Of a DNA stretch of 64,000 nucleotides, positions 17,451 through 26,589 are shown piece by piece (positions within the stretch are counted from its first letter, which is position 1; each line of letters opens with the position of its first letter). Made by a program: the position numbers and the translations under genes. The stretch is taken from NCBI RefSeq assembly GCF_026805545.1, contig NZ_JAPRFR010000001.1, positions 682,001 through 746,000 of the forward strand, written 5' to 3'. A model generated the notes under the pieces. It was not told the origin of the DNA and did no database searches. It saw only the letters and a list, made by a program, of their open reading frames with translations. This DNA is from Aerococcus kribbianus. GTDB lineage: Bacteria > Bacillota > Bacilli > Lactobacillales > Aerococcaceae.

Positions 17451-18879
17451 CCTTCTTCCTCCAGAATCTTGGTTTAATTTGCTTGTTGATAAAATCATTA
17501 ATGTAATCTTTATATCTTAAATAGAAAACAACTAATAGTATTGCTAAAAGAATATAGCGAATAAGGAAATAATTAGTAAGCAAGGTAAAAATTGTAGTTA
17601 ACAGGCACATTAATATAACCCATTTAATAATAAAATGATTTCCAATAATATCCTTCTCCGCTAAACGATTAGCAAAATAATAATGAATAGTAAAGAGAAG
17701 AATATAACCAGCTAGCGTGGTATAGGCTGCTCCAATAAAACCAAAACTAGGAATTAATAAAATATTTCCTACGATATTAAATAGGGCAGCACTCATTGTT
17801 CCTAAAGAAATCAATACTGTTCGCTTGTAAAAGATTTCAATATTCACATATAAACTATACACAAATTGAAAAAATAAGCCTAAAAGTACGGGAGGAATAA
17901 CCCAAACACCATCTTGATACTCTGCTGGGCCAAAAATCCGTAACGCTTCCGGACCCACTGCTAACATACCAATAAAGAATAATGAAAAAGCATAGGTATA
18001 AGGCATGACAGCGTATTTAATTTCTTCATGGCTTTCCTCTTTCATTTTACCATAGAACCAAGGCGCCCAGGCTTGATTAAAAGAAGTCCATATTGTCGCT
18101 AATACTGAAGAGTAACTATAGGCAAGACTATACAGACCCACCTGGCCTGGCCCTTTATAGCGATTTATCAAAACTCGGTCGGACTGACTTAACAGATTAT
18201 TCGACAAAGCATGAGGAATTAAGGGAACTGAAATGGTTAGGGCATAATGCCAGTAGTTTTTGTTATAGAAGGTTTTACCCTTCTTGATTATGCTAATAAA
18301 TATAAAGAAACCAATAATTACAATCGGTAATTGTGTTCCAAAAATATAGCCCAAATACCGATTAGAATTTTGTAAAGAAACGAAAATAATAGATAAAATT
18401 GGTGCAAGTATTGAGACAATTAAAGACAGTACAACAAAGGCTTTATACTTCATTTGCGCCCGATGTTTAGATTGTAAAACATCAAAAGCGTTTACGAATA
18501 TGATATTAAAAAACATCATATTGAATAGATCCATTGGAAGTCCTGTCCAGGAAACAACAAAATCGCCAAATAAATTGGCCAATAGATAAATAAGCGTCGT
18601 AGAAATTATAGAAAGAATACTAATAGACGAAATATATTCATCGTATTCTTTGTCTGTAAAATCATACCGCGCCAAATTTACAGAAGCTAAAATATTTAAA
18701 GTTCCAAGAATCGTCATAATTAACAACATGGAACGATAGGTATTATAAACCCCAAATTCTGCTGGTGAAATTAACCGCGTAATAATCGGAGTAGTTAAAA
18801 TCCCAACTGCTTTAACTAGAAAATTGGAAATGACATACCAGCTTCCAGCTTTTAACGCCGTATTATTCTCATCCTTCAC
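17440..18879 (-). CDS. wzx: Wzx-type polysaccharide repeat-unit flippase
   Basis: 479 residues with about 14 membrane helices. The start (ALKAGSWYVISNFLVKAVGI) and TPIITRLISPAEFGVYNTYR are typical of the polysaccharide-synthase/MATE-like flippase family; PLIPHALSNNLLSQSDRVLI is the conserved central motif. It moves the undecaprenyl-linked repeat unit across the membrane. The start is GTG with AGGTGAGG upstream and lies inside the end of the preceding GT2 gene (11-bp overlap). Confidence 0.93.
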   Translation of the reverse strand: MKDENNTALKAGSWYVISNFLVKAVGILTTPIITRLISPAEFGVYNTYRSMLLIMTILGTLNILASVNLARYDFTDKEYDEYISSISILSIISTTLIYLLANLFGDFVVSWTGLPMDLFNMMFFNIIFVNAFDVLQSKHRAQMKYKAFVVLSLIVSILAPILSIIFVSLQNSNRYLGYIFGTQLPIVIIGFFIFISIIKKGKTFYNKNYWHYALTISVPLIPHALSNNLLSQSDRVLINRYKGPGQVGLYSLAYSYSSVLATIWTSFNQAWAPWFYGKMKEESHEEIKYAVMPYTYAFSLFFIGMLAVGPEALRIFGPAEYQDGVWVIPPVLLGLFFQFVYSLYVNIEIFYKRTVLISLGTMSAALFNIVGNILLIPSFGFIGAAYTTLAGYILLFTIHYYFANRLAEKDIIGNHFIIKWVILMCLLTTIFTLLTNYFLIRYILLAILLVVFYLRYKDYINDFINKQIKPRFWRKKDDN

Positions 18880-19720
18880 CTGTCCTCACCTCATCATCTT
18901 TTCTTAGGACTTTCTTATAGAGAAAAGTTCGCAACTTAATTGGCGTTAGATTGAAGATAAACTGCCCTGTTACCCGTACGATATAATCAACAGGATTTGC
19001 TAGTCCTACTTGATATATCTTATTATAGGCAGCCATTCCTGATTTGAAGTAAGACCAGCCACCACGCCGTTTGTACATTTCTTCATCAGCTCTTGCATAA
19101 ACTAATTTATCAGGTAAATTAGCTGCTTGGGCGTCATTAGCTAGCATTCTCACCCACAAGTAGTAATCTTCATAGCCTTTTAAAGGCTGGTAATTACCAG
19201 CGGCTAAAACAGCCTCGCGGCGATACATAACAGTCATATGATTAAAAGGATTCCTTCGTTTGGCAAATTGATAAATGGCATCATGAGTTTCAGGAACAAT
19301 GCGACTAGCCGTCACATGATCAACTGAATCACTAAACTCAAAAATATTAGATCCCAAGATATCAACTTCAGGATGTTGGCTCATATAGTCAACTTGTTTA
19401 GCAAAACGATTGGAGACGGCAATGTCATCAGTATCCATTCGCGCAATTAAATCATATTTAGCTAATTCAACGCCATCTGCTAAAGTATAACCCAATCCAC
19501 GATTTTCACTAAAAGGAACTATATTCACTAAATCAGAGTACTTATCTTTATAAGTATGTAAAACTTCTTCCAGTTCTTCCGTTAAGGGTCCATCACATAG
19601 AATCAACATTTCATCGGGCAGCAAGGTCTGATTGACTAGACTTTCTAAACAAGCCGCTAAGTAATCTGGCTTCTCTTTCTTATACACTGACATTAAAACT
19701 GAAAATTTTATTGCCTTCAT
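18869..19720 (-). CDS. Glycosyltransferase family 2
   Basis: 283 residues. FSVLMSVYKKEKPDYLAACL, a divergent DxD region DLIARMDTDDIAVSNRFAKQ, VDILGSNIFEF and PFNHMTVMYRREAVLAAGNY are typical of GT2 enzymes related to amylovoran/capsule transferases. Only one GT-A domain. Donor sugar unknown. Ends within the start of wzx and begins 16 bp after wzy, so it belongs to the same polycistronic unit. Confidence 0.9.
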   Translation of the reverse strand: MKAIKFSVLMSVYKKEKPDYLAACLESLVNQTLLPDEMLILCDGPLTEELEEVLHTYKDKYSDLVNIVPFSENRGLGYTLADGVELAKYDLIARMDTDDIAVSNRFAKQVDYMSQHPEVDILGSNIFEFSDSVDHVTASRIVPETHDAIYQFAKRRNPFNHMTVMYRREAVLAAGNYQPLKGYEDYYLWVRMLANDAQAANLPDKLVYARADEEMYKRRGGWSYFKSGMAAYNKIYQVGLANPVDYIVRVTGQFIFNLTPIKLRTFLYKKVLRKDDEVRTGEG

Positions 19721-19736
19721 TAGAATCCCTCTCCCA

Positions 19737-21203
19737 TCATCGCACTTTTGTTGTCTTTAATTTTGCTTGAAGGTAATTTAAATAACCAGCATACACCCAA
19801 AAGATATGTCCAATAACATTCCTATTGGCAAAGAGAATATGATTCTCAACTAGGTTTTCGGCTAATAAGGCTAGAATCATGACGAATATAATGATATATT
19901 GTTGGCTCATTGCTGACTCAAAGCTAATATTTCCTCTAACAATTGTCATAAGGTGACTGAATAGATAAAAGCATCCAAATACCCCTACAATAACTAAAGC
20001 AAATAATCCTCCCTTAGTAAATATTGCAACATAGGTATTATGCATATTTCCTTGGGCACGTTTTAATTCAGAACGATCTTGTTGACTTAATTTAGACATA
20101 TCAATATGATTAATGGTTTCATTATTCTTAGTGTTACGATAAATATCAATATCACCTAAACCAAAGAACGGGCGTTGCAAGGTAGCATCCACACCTGCCT
20201 TCCAGATCGTAAACCGTCCAGATGAAACCTCAGAATCTTCTTCTGAATGTTGAATGACTACCGGTGAAATTATTGAAGATCCTGTACTGCTTTTACTCTC
20301 TTCTCCTTGGTCAAAGAAATTAAGTCCTTCGCTAACAATAGGTGGGATATAAGCGGCTACTTTCTCAACTTGATTATTCACACTAACGATGGTAAATAAA
20401 AGTAAACTATTTACAATAATAACTTTCCCAATTTGGCGGCTCTTGTTTTGGGTCGAATTTTGAAATGAACGAAAAATTTGATAGATAAAAAAGCCCATAA
20501 ATAAGGCAAAAATTGTAAGCGTCGTCCCTCTAGAATTGGCTAATATATAGTAAAAATACTGAACAATTAAATTGGCAATATAAAAGGGAGTGAACTGTTT
20601 CCAGTCTCCTCGCTTAATACTATTATTAATCACTGACATAAATACTGAAAGTAGACCAAGAATTGCTCCAAAATTAGGGCTAGTAAATAGACCAAATAAA
20701 CGGTTTTCTAAAAAACCTTGTCGCAACCAATGATTACCCGTTCCATCAATAACCCAATATTGAATATCAAAAATAAAATAGATAAGGGAAACAAGAGATA
20801 AAACAAAAAGGATAACAATAAAAATATCATTGAAGTGCGTTAACCACTTAACTTGTTGATCCTCATCCTTATTAAATTGAAAGGGATAAACAAGTAATAC
20901 TGTTTGCATTAAATAACCCAGATTATACACCGTGTAAGGAAATTGAAAGGGAAAATTCAGTAATACTGTTATCCCAAAAGATACACATAAGGCAAACAAA
21001 AGATAAGAAAACTTTTCTTTGAACATATTTTTCTCAAAGAAAAAGTCTTTTGCTAAGAGATACATCCCCCAAACAAAAGCAATTTTCATTGGAATATTTT
21101 CAATGTCAAAATCACTCGGTACATTCTGAAATATAAAAATAACCAAAGTAACTATTTTAAATAAATTAACATTATTAACTAAACTACTGACTTTTCTTAA
21201 CAT
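19737..21203 (-). CDS. wzy: Wzy-type O-antigen/capsule polymerase
   Basis: 488 residues, about 11-12 membrane helices with a large extracytoplasmic loop at residues 270-370. The segment FGLGDIDIYRNTKN followed by RAQGNMHNTYVAIFTKGGLF matches the Wzy_C (O-antigen ligase/polymerase) pattern G.G......hN.yl....GG. It joins repeat units outside the membrane. Identity is by topology and this one motif, since these proteins vary greatly. GAAAGG ribosome site. Confidence 0.85.
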   Translation of the reverse strand: MLRKVSSLVNNVNLFKIVTLVIFIFQNVPSDFDIENIPMKIAFVWGMYLLAKDFFFEKNMFKEKFSYLLFALCVSFGITVLLNFPFQFPYTVYNLGYLMQTVLLVYPFQFNKDEDQQVKWLTHFNDIFIVILFVLSLVSLIYFIFDIQYWVIDGTGNHWLRQGFLENRLFGLFTSPNFGAILGLLSVFMSVINNSIKRGDWKQFTPFYIANLIVQYFYYILANSRGTTLTIFALFMGFFIYQIFRSFQNSTQNKSRQIGKVIIVNSLLLFTIVSVNNQVEKVAAYIPPIVSEGLNFFDQGEESKSSTGSSIISPVVIQHSEEDSEVSSGRFTIWKAGVDATLQRPFFGLGDIDIYRNTKNNETINHIDMSKLSQQDRSELKRAQGNMHNTYVAIFTKGGLFALVIVGVFGCFYLFSHLMTIVRGNISFESAMSQQYIIIFVMILALLAENLVENHILFANRNVIGHIFWVYAGYLNYLQAKLKTTKVR

Positions 21204-21214
21204 ACATAACCTTT

Positions 21215-22297
21215 CTACACCATTTGCTGTAGCAATCTTTTAATTTCTTGATCTGTGCTAGGCAGGGTAATCGCCAATTTACCTTCATCTGCAAAACGTG
21301 AAAAGAGTTCTTCACTATTCTTTAAAATGGCATACTCCTTAGAATCAGATTTGAAAGCATATAAGTTTTGAATATATTTTGGTAAATAAATGACGCGACC
21401 TTCTTGTCCACTCATAATCAGAGGACTTAATCCCGCCGTAGAATTAACTGAAAAAATAACAAGCTTTTCTATATCTACTAATTGCACAAATATTTCCCAG
21501 GGAAGATTGGTCTCAACCAATTGTGCTTGTCCATACTTATTAGCATCTGAACGGGGATGGCATTTAACCTTTAAATTCATCTGTTGTGACTGACACAGCG
21601 TATTCAATTGCTGAAAAACCTTCACTTCATCAATAGCCACATTATCATTTAAAAACGGTTGATCAAAATAGATTAATTCCATTTCATCACTATCATTATA
21701 ATTTTCCTGGTAAGCTCGCTTGAATAAACGCATTATTCCAGCATAAGCAGGATTTTCTTCAGTAAAAGATGGAATTTCTTGTAGTTCACTACAAAAAGTT
21801 TCTGCCACTAATGATGGCTTATAATAATAGCCTTTTCCCCATTTAGCATGAAAAATACTATTCTTTACATAATATTTTTGCCACTTATCATTCTTATTCT
21901 CAAGCCTTAAAATATCTGCACCAATATAAGCGCCAATCCCATCTTCATAATAATGTAATTGTAAGGAAGAGTTATAATGCTTTTGTTGCAAGTATAAGAC
22001 TCTGGCAAAATAGTTATCGCCTGGGATATATAGGTGATCATAACAATCAAAATGATTATTTTTAAATGGCTTATATAAGTGCCAGATTTTCTTTAGCTTA
22101 TTAGTAAATAAATTGTTATTAATTGTAATCACTTTAATTTCAGGGAATTCTAACTTTAAGGATCCAATTAGCTTAGGGGCAAAAGAGAAATCATCATAAC
22201 AAAAAATCGTTGTCTCTTGCTTATCAAATTTATTTACAATAATATTTAAAGCGTTAATCAAATGTAAAGGCGTCCAAGCAATAAATGCATGTTTCAT
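21215..22297 (-). CDS. Sialyltransferase-like glycosyltransferase (GT52)
   Basis: 360 residues. Features fit family GT52: the N-terminal AFIAWTPLHLINALNII, the HYYEDGIGAYIG motif, KVKCHPRSD (the k.HPR motif) and FSVNSTAGLSPLIMSG near the C-terminus. GT52 members use CMP-sialic acid as donor, which fits the neuB and cytidylyltransferase genes at the other end of this operon. First gene of the run; AGGAG ribosome site at 22302-22308. Acceptor and linkage are unknown. Confidence 0.8.
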   Translation of the reverse strand: MKHAFIAWTPLHLINALNIIVNKFDKQETTIFCYDDFSFAPKLIGSLKLEFPEIKVITINNNLFTNKLKKIWHLYKPFKNNHFDCYDHLYIPGDNYFARVLYLQQKHYNSSLQLHYYEDGIGAYIGADILRLENKNDKWQKYYVKNSIFHAKWGKGYYYKPSLVAETFCSELQEIPSFTEENPAYAGIMRLFKRAYQENYNDSDEMELIYFDQPFLNDNVAIDEVKVFQQLNTLCQSQQMNLKVKCHPRSDANKYGQAQLVETNLPWEIFVQLVDIEKLVIFSVNSTAGLSPLIMSGQEGRVIYLPKYIQNLYAFKSDSKEYAILKNSEELFSRFADEGKLAITLPSTDQEIKRLLQQMV

Positions 22298-22545
22298 AAA
22301 AAAACTCCTATAATACCAGTAATCATATCTTAAAATAGAATACCTTTATCACTATATAAAAGCAACTTAAAAAAAGAAATCTTAAGCCAATCTTAACTGC
22401 ACATTTGAGTTATTGTCTACATATTAAATCTAACTATTTTCAAACAGCCGCAAATCCTTTATTATAATTAATAGAAGAATAATTACGCAATTATAAATTG
22501 CATTATTTTGAGATGTTTTTGTATTATTTTGTAGGAGGCTATTAT
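22298..22545. promoter_or_regulatory. Divergent upstream region of the polysaccharide operon and ugd
   Basis: 248 bp, very AT-rich. For ugd on the plus strand a TATAAT -10 box lies at 22463-22468 with a weak -35 around 22439-22444. No clear promoter was found for the minus-strand operon, and no operator or attenuator is obvious. Confidence 0.5.
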
Positions 22546-23712
22546 ATGAAAATTGCAGTTGCCGGATCAGGATATGTAGGATTATCTAATGCTATCTTAC
22601 TAGCACAAAATCACCAAGTTTATTTAAACGATATCGTTGAAGAAAAAGTTACTCTAGTCAACTCTGGTAAATCACCAATTGTCGATAAAGAAATTACAGA
22701 CTATTTAGCAAATGAACCATTATACTTAACTGCCAGTACCGATAAAAAGCTTAGTTTTTCAGAGGCCGAATTTATTATCATTGCGACTCCTACGAACTAT
22801 GATGAAGAGTCAAATTATTTTGATACTTCTTCTGTGGAATCAGTGATTGAACAAGCATTACAAATTAATCCTGACGCTACTATAATCATTAAATCAACAA
22901 TCCCGGTTGGTTTTACTCAAGCCATGCAAGACAAATACCATAACAATAATATCATTTTCTCTCCTGAGTTTCTACGCGAAGGCCATGCTTTATACGACAA
23001 CTTGCACCCTAGCCGTATCATAGTAGGAAGTACTAATGAAAAGGGGAAACGTTTTGCTGAATTAATGCGAGAAGGTGCTAAGGATAGTGACGTCGAGGTC
23101 CTCTTAATGGAAGCGACAGAAGCAGAAGCCACTAAATTATTTGCTAATACCTATCTTGCCTTGCGCGTATCATTCTTCAATGAATTGGATACCTTTGCCG
23201 AAAGTAAAGGCCTAAATACAAAATCAATCATTGATGGTGTGAGTTTAGATCCTCGTATCGGAAGTCATTATAATAATCCCTCTTTCGGTTATGGTGGCTA
23301 CTGTTTACCGAAAGACACCAAGCAATTAGCGGCTAACTATCTTAACGTTCCTAATAATTTAATTCAATCTGTCGTGCAATCTAATGCCACTCGAAAAGAC
23401 TATATCAGTAAACAATTACTGAAAAAAGACCCCCAAGTAGTTGGTGTTTTTAGATTAACCATGAAGTCAGGATCGGACAATTTTAGACAATCAGCAGTTA
23501 TCGATATTATGAAACACTTGCGAGGAGAAGGCGTAGAAGTCATTGTTTATGAGCCAACCCTAACTACCGATAGTATTGCTAATTTCAAAGTTGAAAATGA
23601 TTTCGACTTATTTAGTTCAAAATCTGATATTATTCTCGCCAATCGCTTAGATGAAATACTATTTCCTTATCAAGAAAAAATCTATACACGAGACTTATAT
23701 CAAAATAATTAA
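22546..23712 (+). CDS. ugd: UDP-glucose 6-dehydrogenase
   Basis: 388 residues from the ATG at 22546 (AGGAGG 10 bases upstream; the frame before it has no ribosome site). Oxidises UDP-glucose to UDP-glucuronate with NAD. N-terminal Rossmann motif KIAVAGSGYVGLSNAILLA, IIIKSTIPVGFT, IIFSPEFLREGHALYDN, and the catalytic-cysteine loop FGYGGYCLPKDTKQLA. The C-terminal domain ends QEKIYTRDLY. The Ser/Gly-rich start and compact 388 residues match the short Cap/HasB-type enzymes. It suggests that glucuronate or a derived sugar belongs to the repeat unit, or feeds another polymer. Confidence 0.95.
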   Translation: MKIAVAGSGYVGLSNAILLAQNHQVYLNDIVEEKVTLVNSGKSPIVDKEITDYLANEPLYLTASTDKKLSFSEAEFIIIATPTNYDEESNYFDTSSVESVIEQALQINPDATIIIKSTIPVGFTQAMQDKYHNNNIIFSPEFLREGHALYDNLHPSRIIVGSTNEKGKRFAELMREGAKDSDVEVLLMEATEAEATKLFANTYLALRVSFFNELDTFAESKGLNTKSIIDGVSLDPRIGSHYNNPSFGYGGYCLPKDTKQLAANYLNVPNNLIQSVVQSNATRKDYISKQLLKKDPQVVGVFRLTMKSGSDNFRQSAVIDIMKHLRGEGVEVIVYEPTLTTDSIANFKVENDFDLFSSKSDIILANRLDEILFPYQEKIYTRDLYQNN

Positions 23713-23718
23713 AAAATT

Positions 23719-23749
23719 GCTCCTATTGGGATTGTCGCCCAATAGGAGC
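23719..23749. terminator. Bidirectional terminator between ugd and the sulfotransferase gene
   Basis: Perfect 12-bp stem GCTCCTATTGGG (23719-23730) with 23738-23749, A run before and T run after, shared by two convergent genes. Confidence 0.88.
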
Positions 23750-23766
23750 TTTTCAAATTAGCCAAT

Positions 23767-25491
23767 TTAGTTATTATCGAAAAAGAAACCATTAAAATCA
23801 TGTTTAGTCATTCGGTAGATAAAAGATGGAACATCATACTCGTACTGACGAATGAGTTCCCCAGCTTGGGTATATTCACCCAAAATGCCAGGTACCCCAG
23901 ACATTGTGACGATATTATCTTTATAACGTTGAGCCGATGAAACAATACTTGAATAAGGCAATTCAAATTCTTTCGTTAAACGATATTCTCCATTGGCTTC
24001 ATCTATTTCATATTGATAGTAATATGAATGCGCATTTTCATCAGCATCAAAACCTGTAAATAAACTTTCAGGTTCAAAATCTGCTAAATCCGGACGAGTC
24101 GTAATCCGCCAATAGTTATTATCAAATACAGATAGTTGATAATTATCAGTATTGTCATCGTTATCAACAAACTTCACTGTATGTTGTCCTCCAGTCGGGT
24201 CAGCATTATCAATATTGTCTAATAGAACATCTTCATAACCTGTCCCTTCCCATACTTCTTCTAATCCAATAATATAATCCACCTGTGCTTCATTATATAT
24301 ATTTGATAACTTAATAATTGAAGAGCTTTCACGTGAACTTAAAACCAGTTCATCGCCATCTTTAATATCTAGAGAATTAATATGGATCCAATCTAAGGGA
24401 TTAAGTTGGCCTTCGTCGTCAAAATAACCACTTGGATATTCTCCTCCAGCACCTTCGTCAACCTCAATTTCACCAGTTTCCGCAATCATACGCTCTAATT
24501 CTGCCTGGGCATCAGCTTGATAGCGTTCCATCACCGGAATATAATAACCTGATAAGGTGTCTTTAAGATCAATTATTGTGTCATATTGACCTGTTTCTAA
24601 ATCAATATACACGATAATATCTTCAATTGTCTCCGCTTCTTCTTCGCTCGCCAGAATTAAAGCGCCAGTTTCATCCTCGGTTAGGATAAAATCATGGTGT
24701 TTGTTATAACCTGGAAAATGATAAGAACTGATAATTTGCCCTAAACCATTCATTTCCACAAGTTGACTACTATCAGTTAAAAAGTAATAAGAGTCTTGAT
24801 TAGATTCAATAAAATTTTCAATACGGCCCGACGAAGTTTCTAACTCACCACGTATGATTCCCTCATTATCGATAAGATAAATATAATCTTCGCGACCATC
24901 ACCCCCACCATGACCAAGGAATAAACCTTCACTTAATTGTGAGGGGTCACCTTCCTCAGTGATAGTCATTTGATTAGGATAGTCTTTAGCCTTCACATTA
25001 TCAGCAGTGACAGTAAATTGATATGACTTAACGGTATTACCATTGTCATCTAGATAATCAAAAGTAACAGTATTTTTCTCACCAGGAATCAAACCAAGTA
25101 ATGTAAATTCAAAATTGCCTTCTTCATCATAATTGTTAGGCGTTTGACTAAAGTCTGAAAAGCCTTCTGTCGAAACTGTATATGTTAAATTAGTCACATC
25201 CTCATGGTCATTAACCATATACACATACAAAGAATTATTTATCGTTCCAAAAGGATTATCAATAATGAGTGGTGTTTCTAAATTATAATCTTCTGAATGC
25301 AACTTATTAACTTCTTCAGCAATCTGAACCTGTGTATCCAAATCATAGTAATCTGTAGTATCGATAGTTTGCGGATTAACTTGTTCTACTGCAGACACCT
25401 CTGTCTCTTGGTGACTATCATCAAAATCACCTGATAAATACTGGCAAGACGCCAGTAGCATAGTGGACATTATTAGTACCAAATATTTCAT
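23767..25491 (-). CDS. Aryl-sulfate sulfotransferase-like lipoprotein (AssT family)
   Basis: 574 residues. Signal peptide with lipobox MLLASC (lipidated Cys16). An N-terminal beta domain (about 70-170) is followed by a propeller-type ASST domain. Three histidines sit in the positions of the known active site: YNKHHDFILTEDETGALILA, LDWIHINSLDIKDGDELVLS, and TGGQHTVKFVDN, the last probably carrying the catalytic His. Family members move sulfate between phenolic compounds without PAPS. Here the enzyme would be membrane-anchored outside the cell, with no partner gene nearby. Unusually acidic protein. Located at the edge of the polysaccharide locus; sulfation of a surface glycan is possible but unproven. 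Confidence 0.85.
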   Translation of the reverse strand: MKYLVLIMSTMLLASCQYLSGDFDDSHQETEVSAVEQVNPQTIDTTDYYDLDTQVQIAEEVNKLHSEDYNLETPLIIDNPFGTINNSLYVYMVNDHEDVTNLTYTVSTEGFSDFSQTPNNYDEEGNFEFTLLGLIPGEKNTVTFDYLDDNGNTVKSYQFTVTADNVKAKDYPNQMTITEEGDPSQLSEGLFLGHGGGDGREDYIYLIDNEGIIRGELETSSGRIENFIESNQDSYYFLTDSSQLVEMNGLGQIISSYHFPGYNKHHDFILTEDETGALILASEEEAETIEDIIVYIDLETGQYDTIIDLKDTLSGYYIPVMERYQADAQAELERMIAETGEIEVDEGAGGEYPSGYFDDEGQLNPLDWIHINSLDIKDGDELVLSSRESSSIIKLSNIYNEAQVDYIIGLEEVWEGTGYEDVLLDNIDNADPTGGQHTVKFVDNDDNTDNYQLSVFDNNYWRITTRPDLADFEPESLFTGFDADENAHSYYYQYEIDEANGEYRLTKEFELPYSSIVSSAQRYKDNIVTMSGVPGILGEYTQAGELIRQYEYDVPSFIYRMTKHDFNGFFFDNN

Positions 25492-25627
25492 ATCGTCTCC
25501 CCCAATTTTTAAAAATACCCAATAACTCTACCCTAACATAAAGTAAGCATAGTGAAAAGGAGAAATGTTTGTTATGAATGATAAAAGCCGTTTTCATGAA
25601 CCTATTAATCCTTTAAAGCTAAAAAAA

Positions 25628-25653
25628 GAGGCTGAGACTTTCGTCACAACCTC
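25628..25653 (-). terminator. Terminator of purR
   Basis: On the minus strand GAGGTTGTGAC pairs with GTCTCAGCCTC (one mismatch) and is followed by a run of seven T. About 30 bp after the purR stop. Confidence 0.8.
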
Positions 25654-25685
25654 ATAAGCAAATTCTATTAATTTTCTTTACTCCC

Positions 25686-26501
25686 TCATGCAAACATCGT
25701 TCCAGGTTGCAAGTCCACAATAGCTGTGCTATCGGCATTTTTTGTTAAGGACATCAGGGAATAATAGTCACACTCTACGTGCCGGTCAGAGCTGGCAACC
25801 TCACATAAGACTGAAACACCTACACATTCGGATTTAAATTCTTTGAGCATAGCCAACATTCCCGATATGGTACCTCCACCGTTCATGAAATCATCAACGA
25901 GAATTACTTTGGAATGTTCAGGCAAACTAGATTTGGTTAATTCCATTTTTTCAACCCGGGGATTACCCTTGGTGGCATAGTTAATGGACACAGTTGATCC
26001 TTCTGTAACCTTAGAATCCCGTCTTACAATGACAAAGGGCACATTCAAATATAGAGAGACCATTTGAGCGAGTGGGACGCCTTTAGTGGCGACAGTCATA
26101 ATAGCATCAACCTCTTGCTTGGCAAAATGTGAAGCAATGACTTGACCAATCAATCGTAAATACTTAGGATCACCCAATACATCAGTGAGATAAAAATAAC
26201 CTCCTGGTAATAAGCGGTCAGCTTGGTTTAAATCTTGACACATTTTTTGAATAGCAGCTTTGGCTTGTTCTTTAGAAATCTGGGGAATATACCGTACCCC
26301 ACCAGAAGCACCCGCCGTGGTCTCAATACAACCAAGCTTAGATTGTTTGAATTGTTCTTTAATAATTGCGACATCTTCAGAAACAGATGATTTAGCGGTT
26401 TGATAACGTTGGACAAAATCACTCAAGGTGGTGAGCTGATAAGGATGTTGCAGCAAGTACTGGGTCATATCAACCAGGCGCTGGCTACGTTTGTATTTCA
26501 T
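25686..26501 (-). CDS. purR: Pur operon repressor PurR
   Basis: 271 residues. N-terminal winged helix (RSQRLVDMTQYLLQHPYQLT and YQTAKSSVSEDVAIIKEQF), then a phosphoribosyltransferase-like domain with the PRPP-binding loop KVILVDDFMNGGGTISGML. PRPP relieves DNA binding in the B. subtilis protein. The position next to ispE, separated here only by adcCB and a repeat array, follows Bacillus gene order. A perfect PurBox lies upstream (26574-26586), which suggests autoregulation. Confidence 0.95.
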   Translation of the reverse strand: MKYKRSQRLVDMTQYLLQHPYQLTTLSDFVQRYQTAKSSVSEDVAIIKEQFKQSKLGCIETTAGASGGVRYIPQISKEQAKAAIQKMCQDLNQADRLLPGGYFYLTDVLGDPKYLRLIGQVIASHFAKQEVDAIMTVATKGVPLAQMVSLYLNVPFVIVRRDSKVTEGSTVSINYATKGNPRVEKMELTKSSLPEHSKVILVDDFMNGGGTISGMLAMLKEFKSECVGVSVLCEVASSDRHVECDYYSLMSLTKNADSTAIVDLQPGTMFA

Positions 26502-26531
26502 AATACCCGTCTCCTCTTTTTAGTTTCTTAA

Positions 26532-26560
26532 ATTATAGCCTAAAACCTGTATAATTTAAA
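26532..26560 (-). promoter_or_regulatory. purR promoter
   Basis: On the minus strand TTTAAA (26560-26555), a 17-bp spacer and TATAAT (26537-26532) sit 30 bp before the purR start codon. Confidence 0.65.
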
Positions 26561-26573
26561 TAGAGTTTTAAAA

Positions 26574-26586
26574 AATGTTCGGATTT
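26574..26586 (-). promoter_or_regulatory. PurBox upstream of purR
   Basis: The minus-strand 13-mer AAATCCGAACATT fits the B. subtilis PurBox consensus AWWWCCGAACWWT at every position. It lies 14 bp upstream of the -35 box. A second, facing box is usual but I could not find a convincing one. Confidence 0.75.
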
Positions 26587-26589
26587 AAA

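Noticed and set aside
25565-25657. 30-codon plus-strand frame (MFVMNDKSRFHEPINPLK...) with AAAAGGAG upstream
   Set aside because: It ends inside the purR terminator and has no clear promoter. Possible but not supportable.
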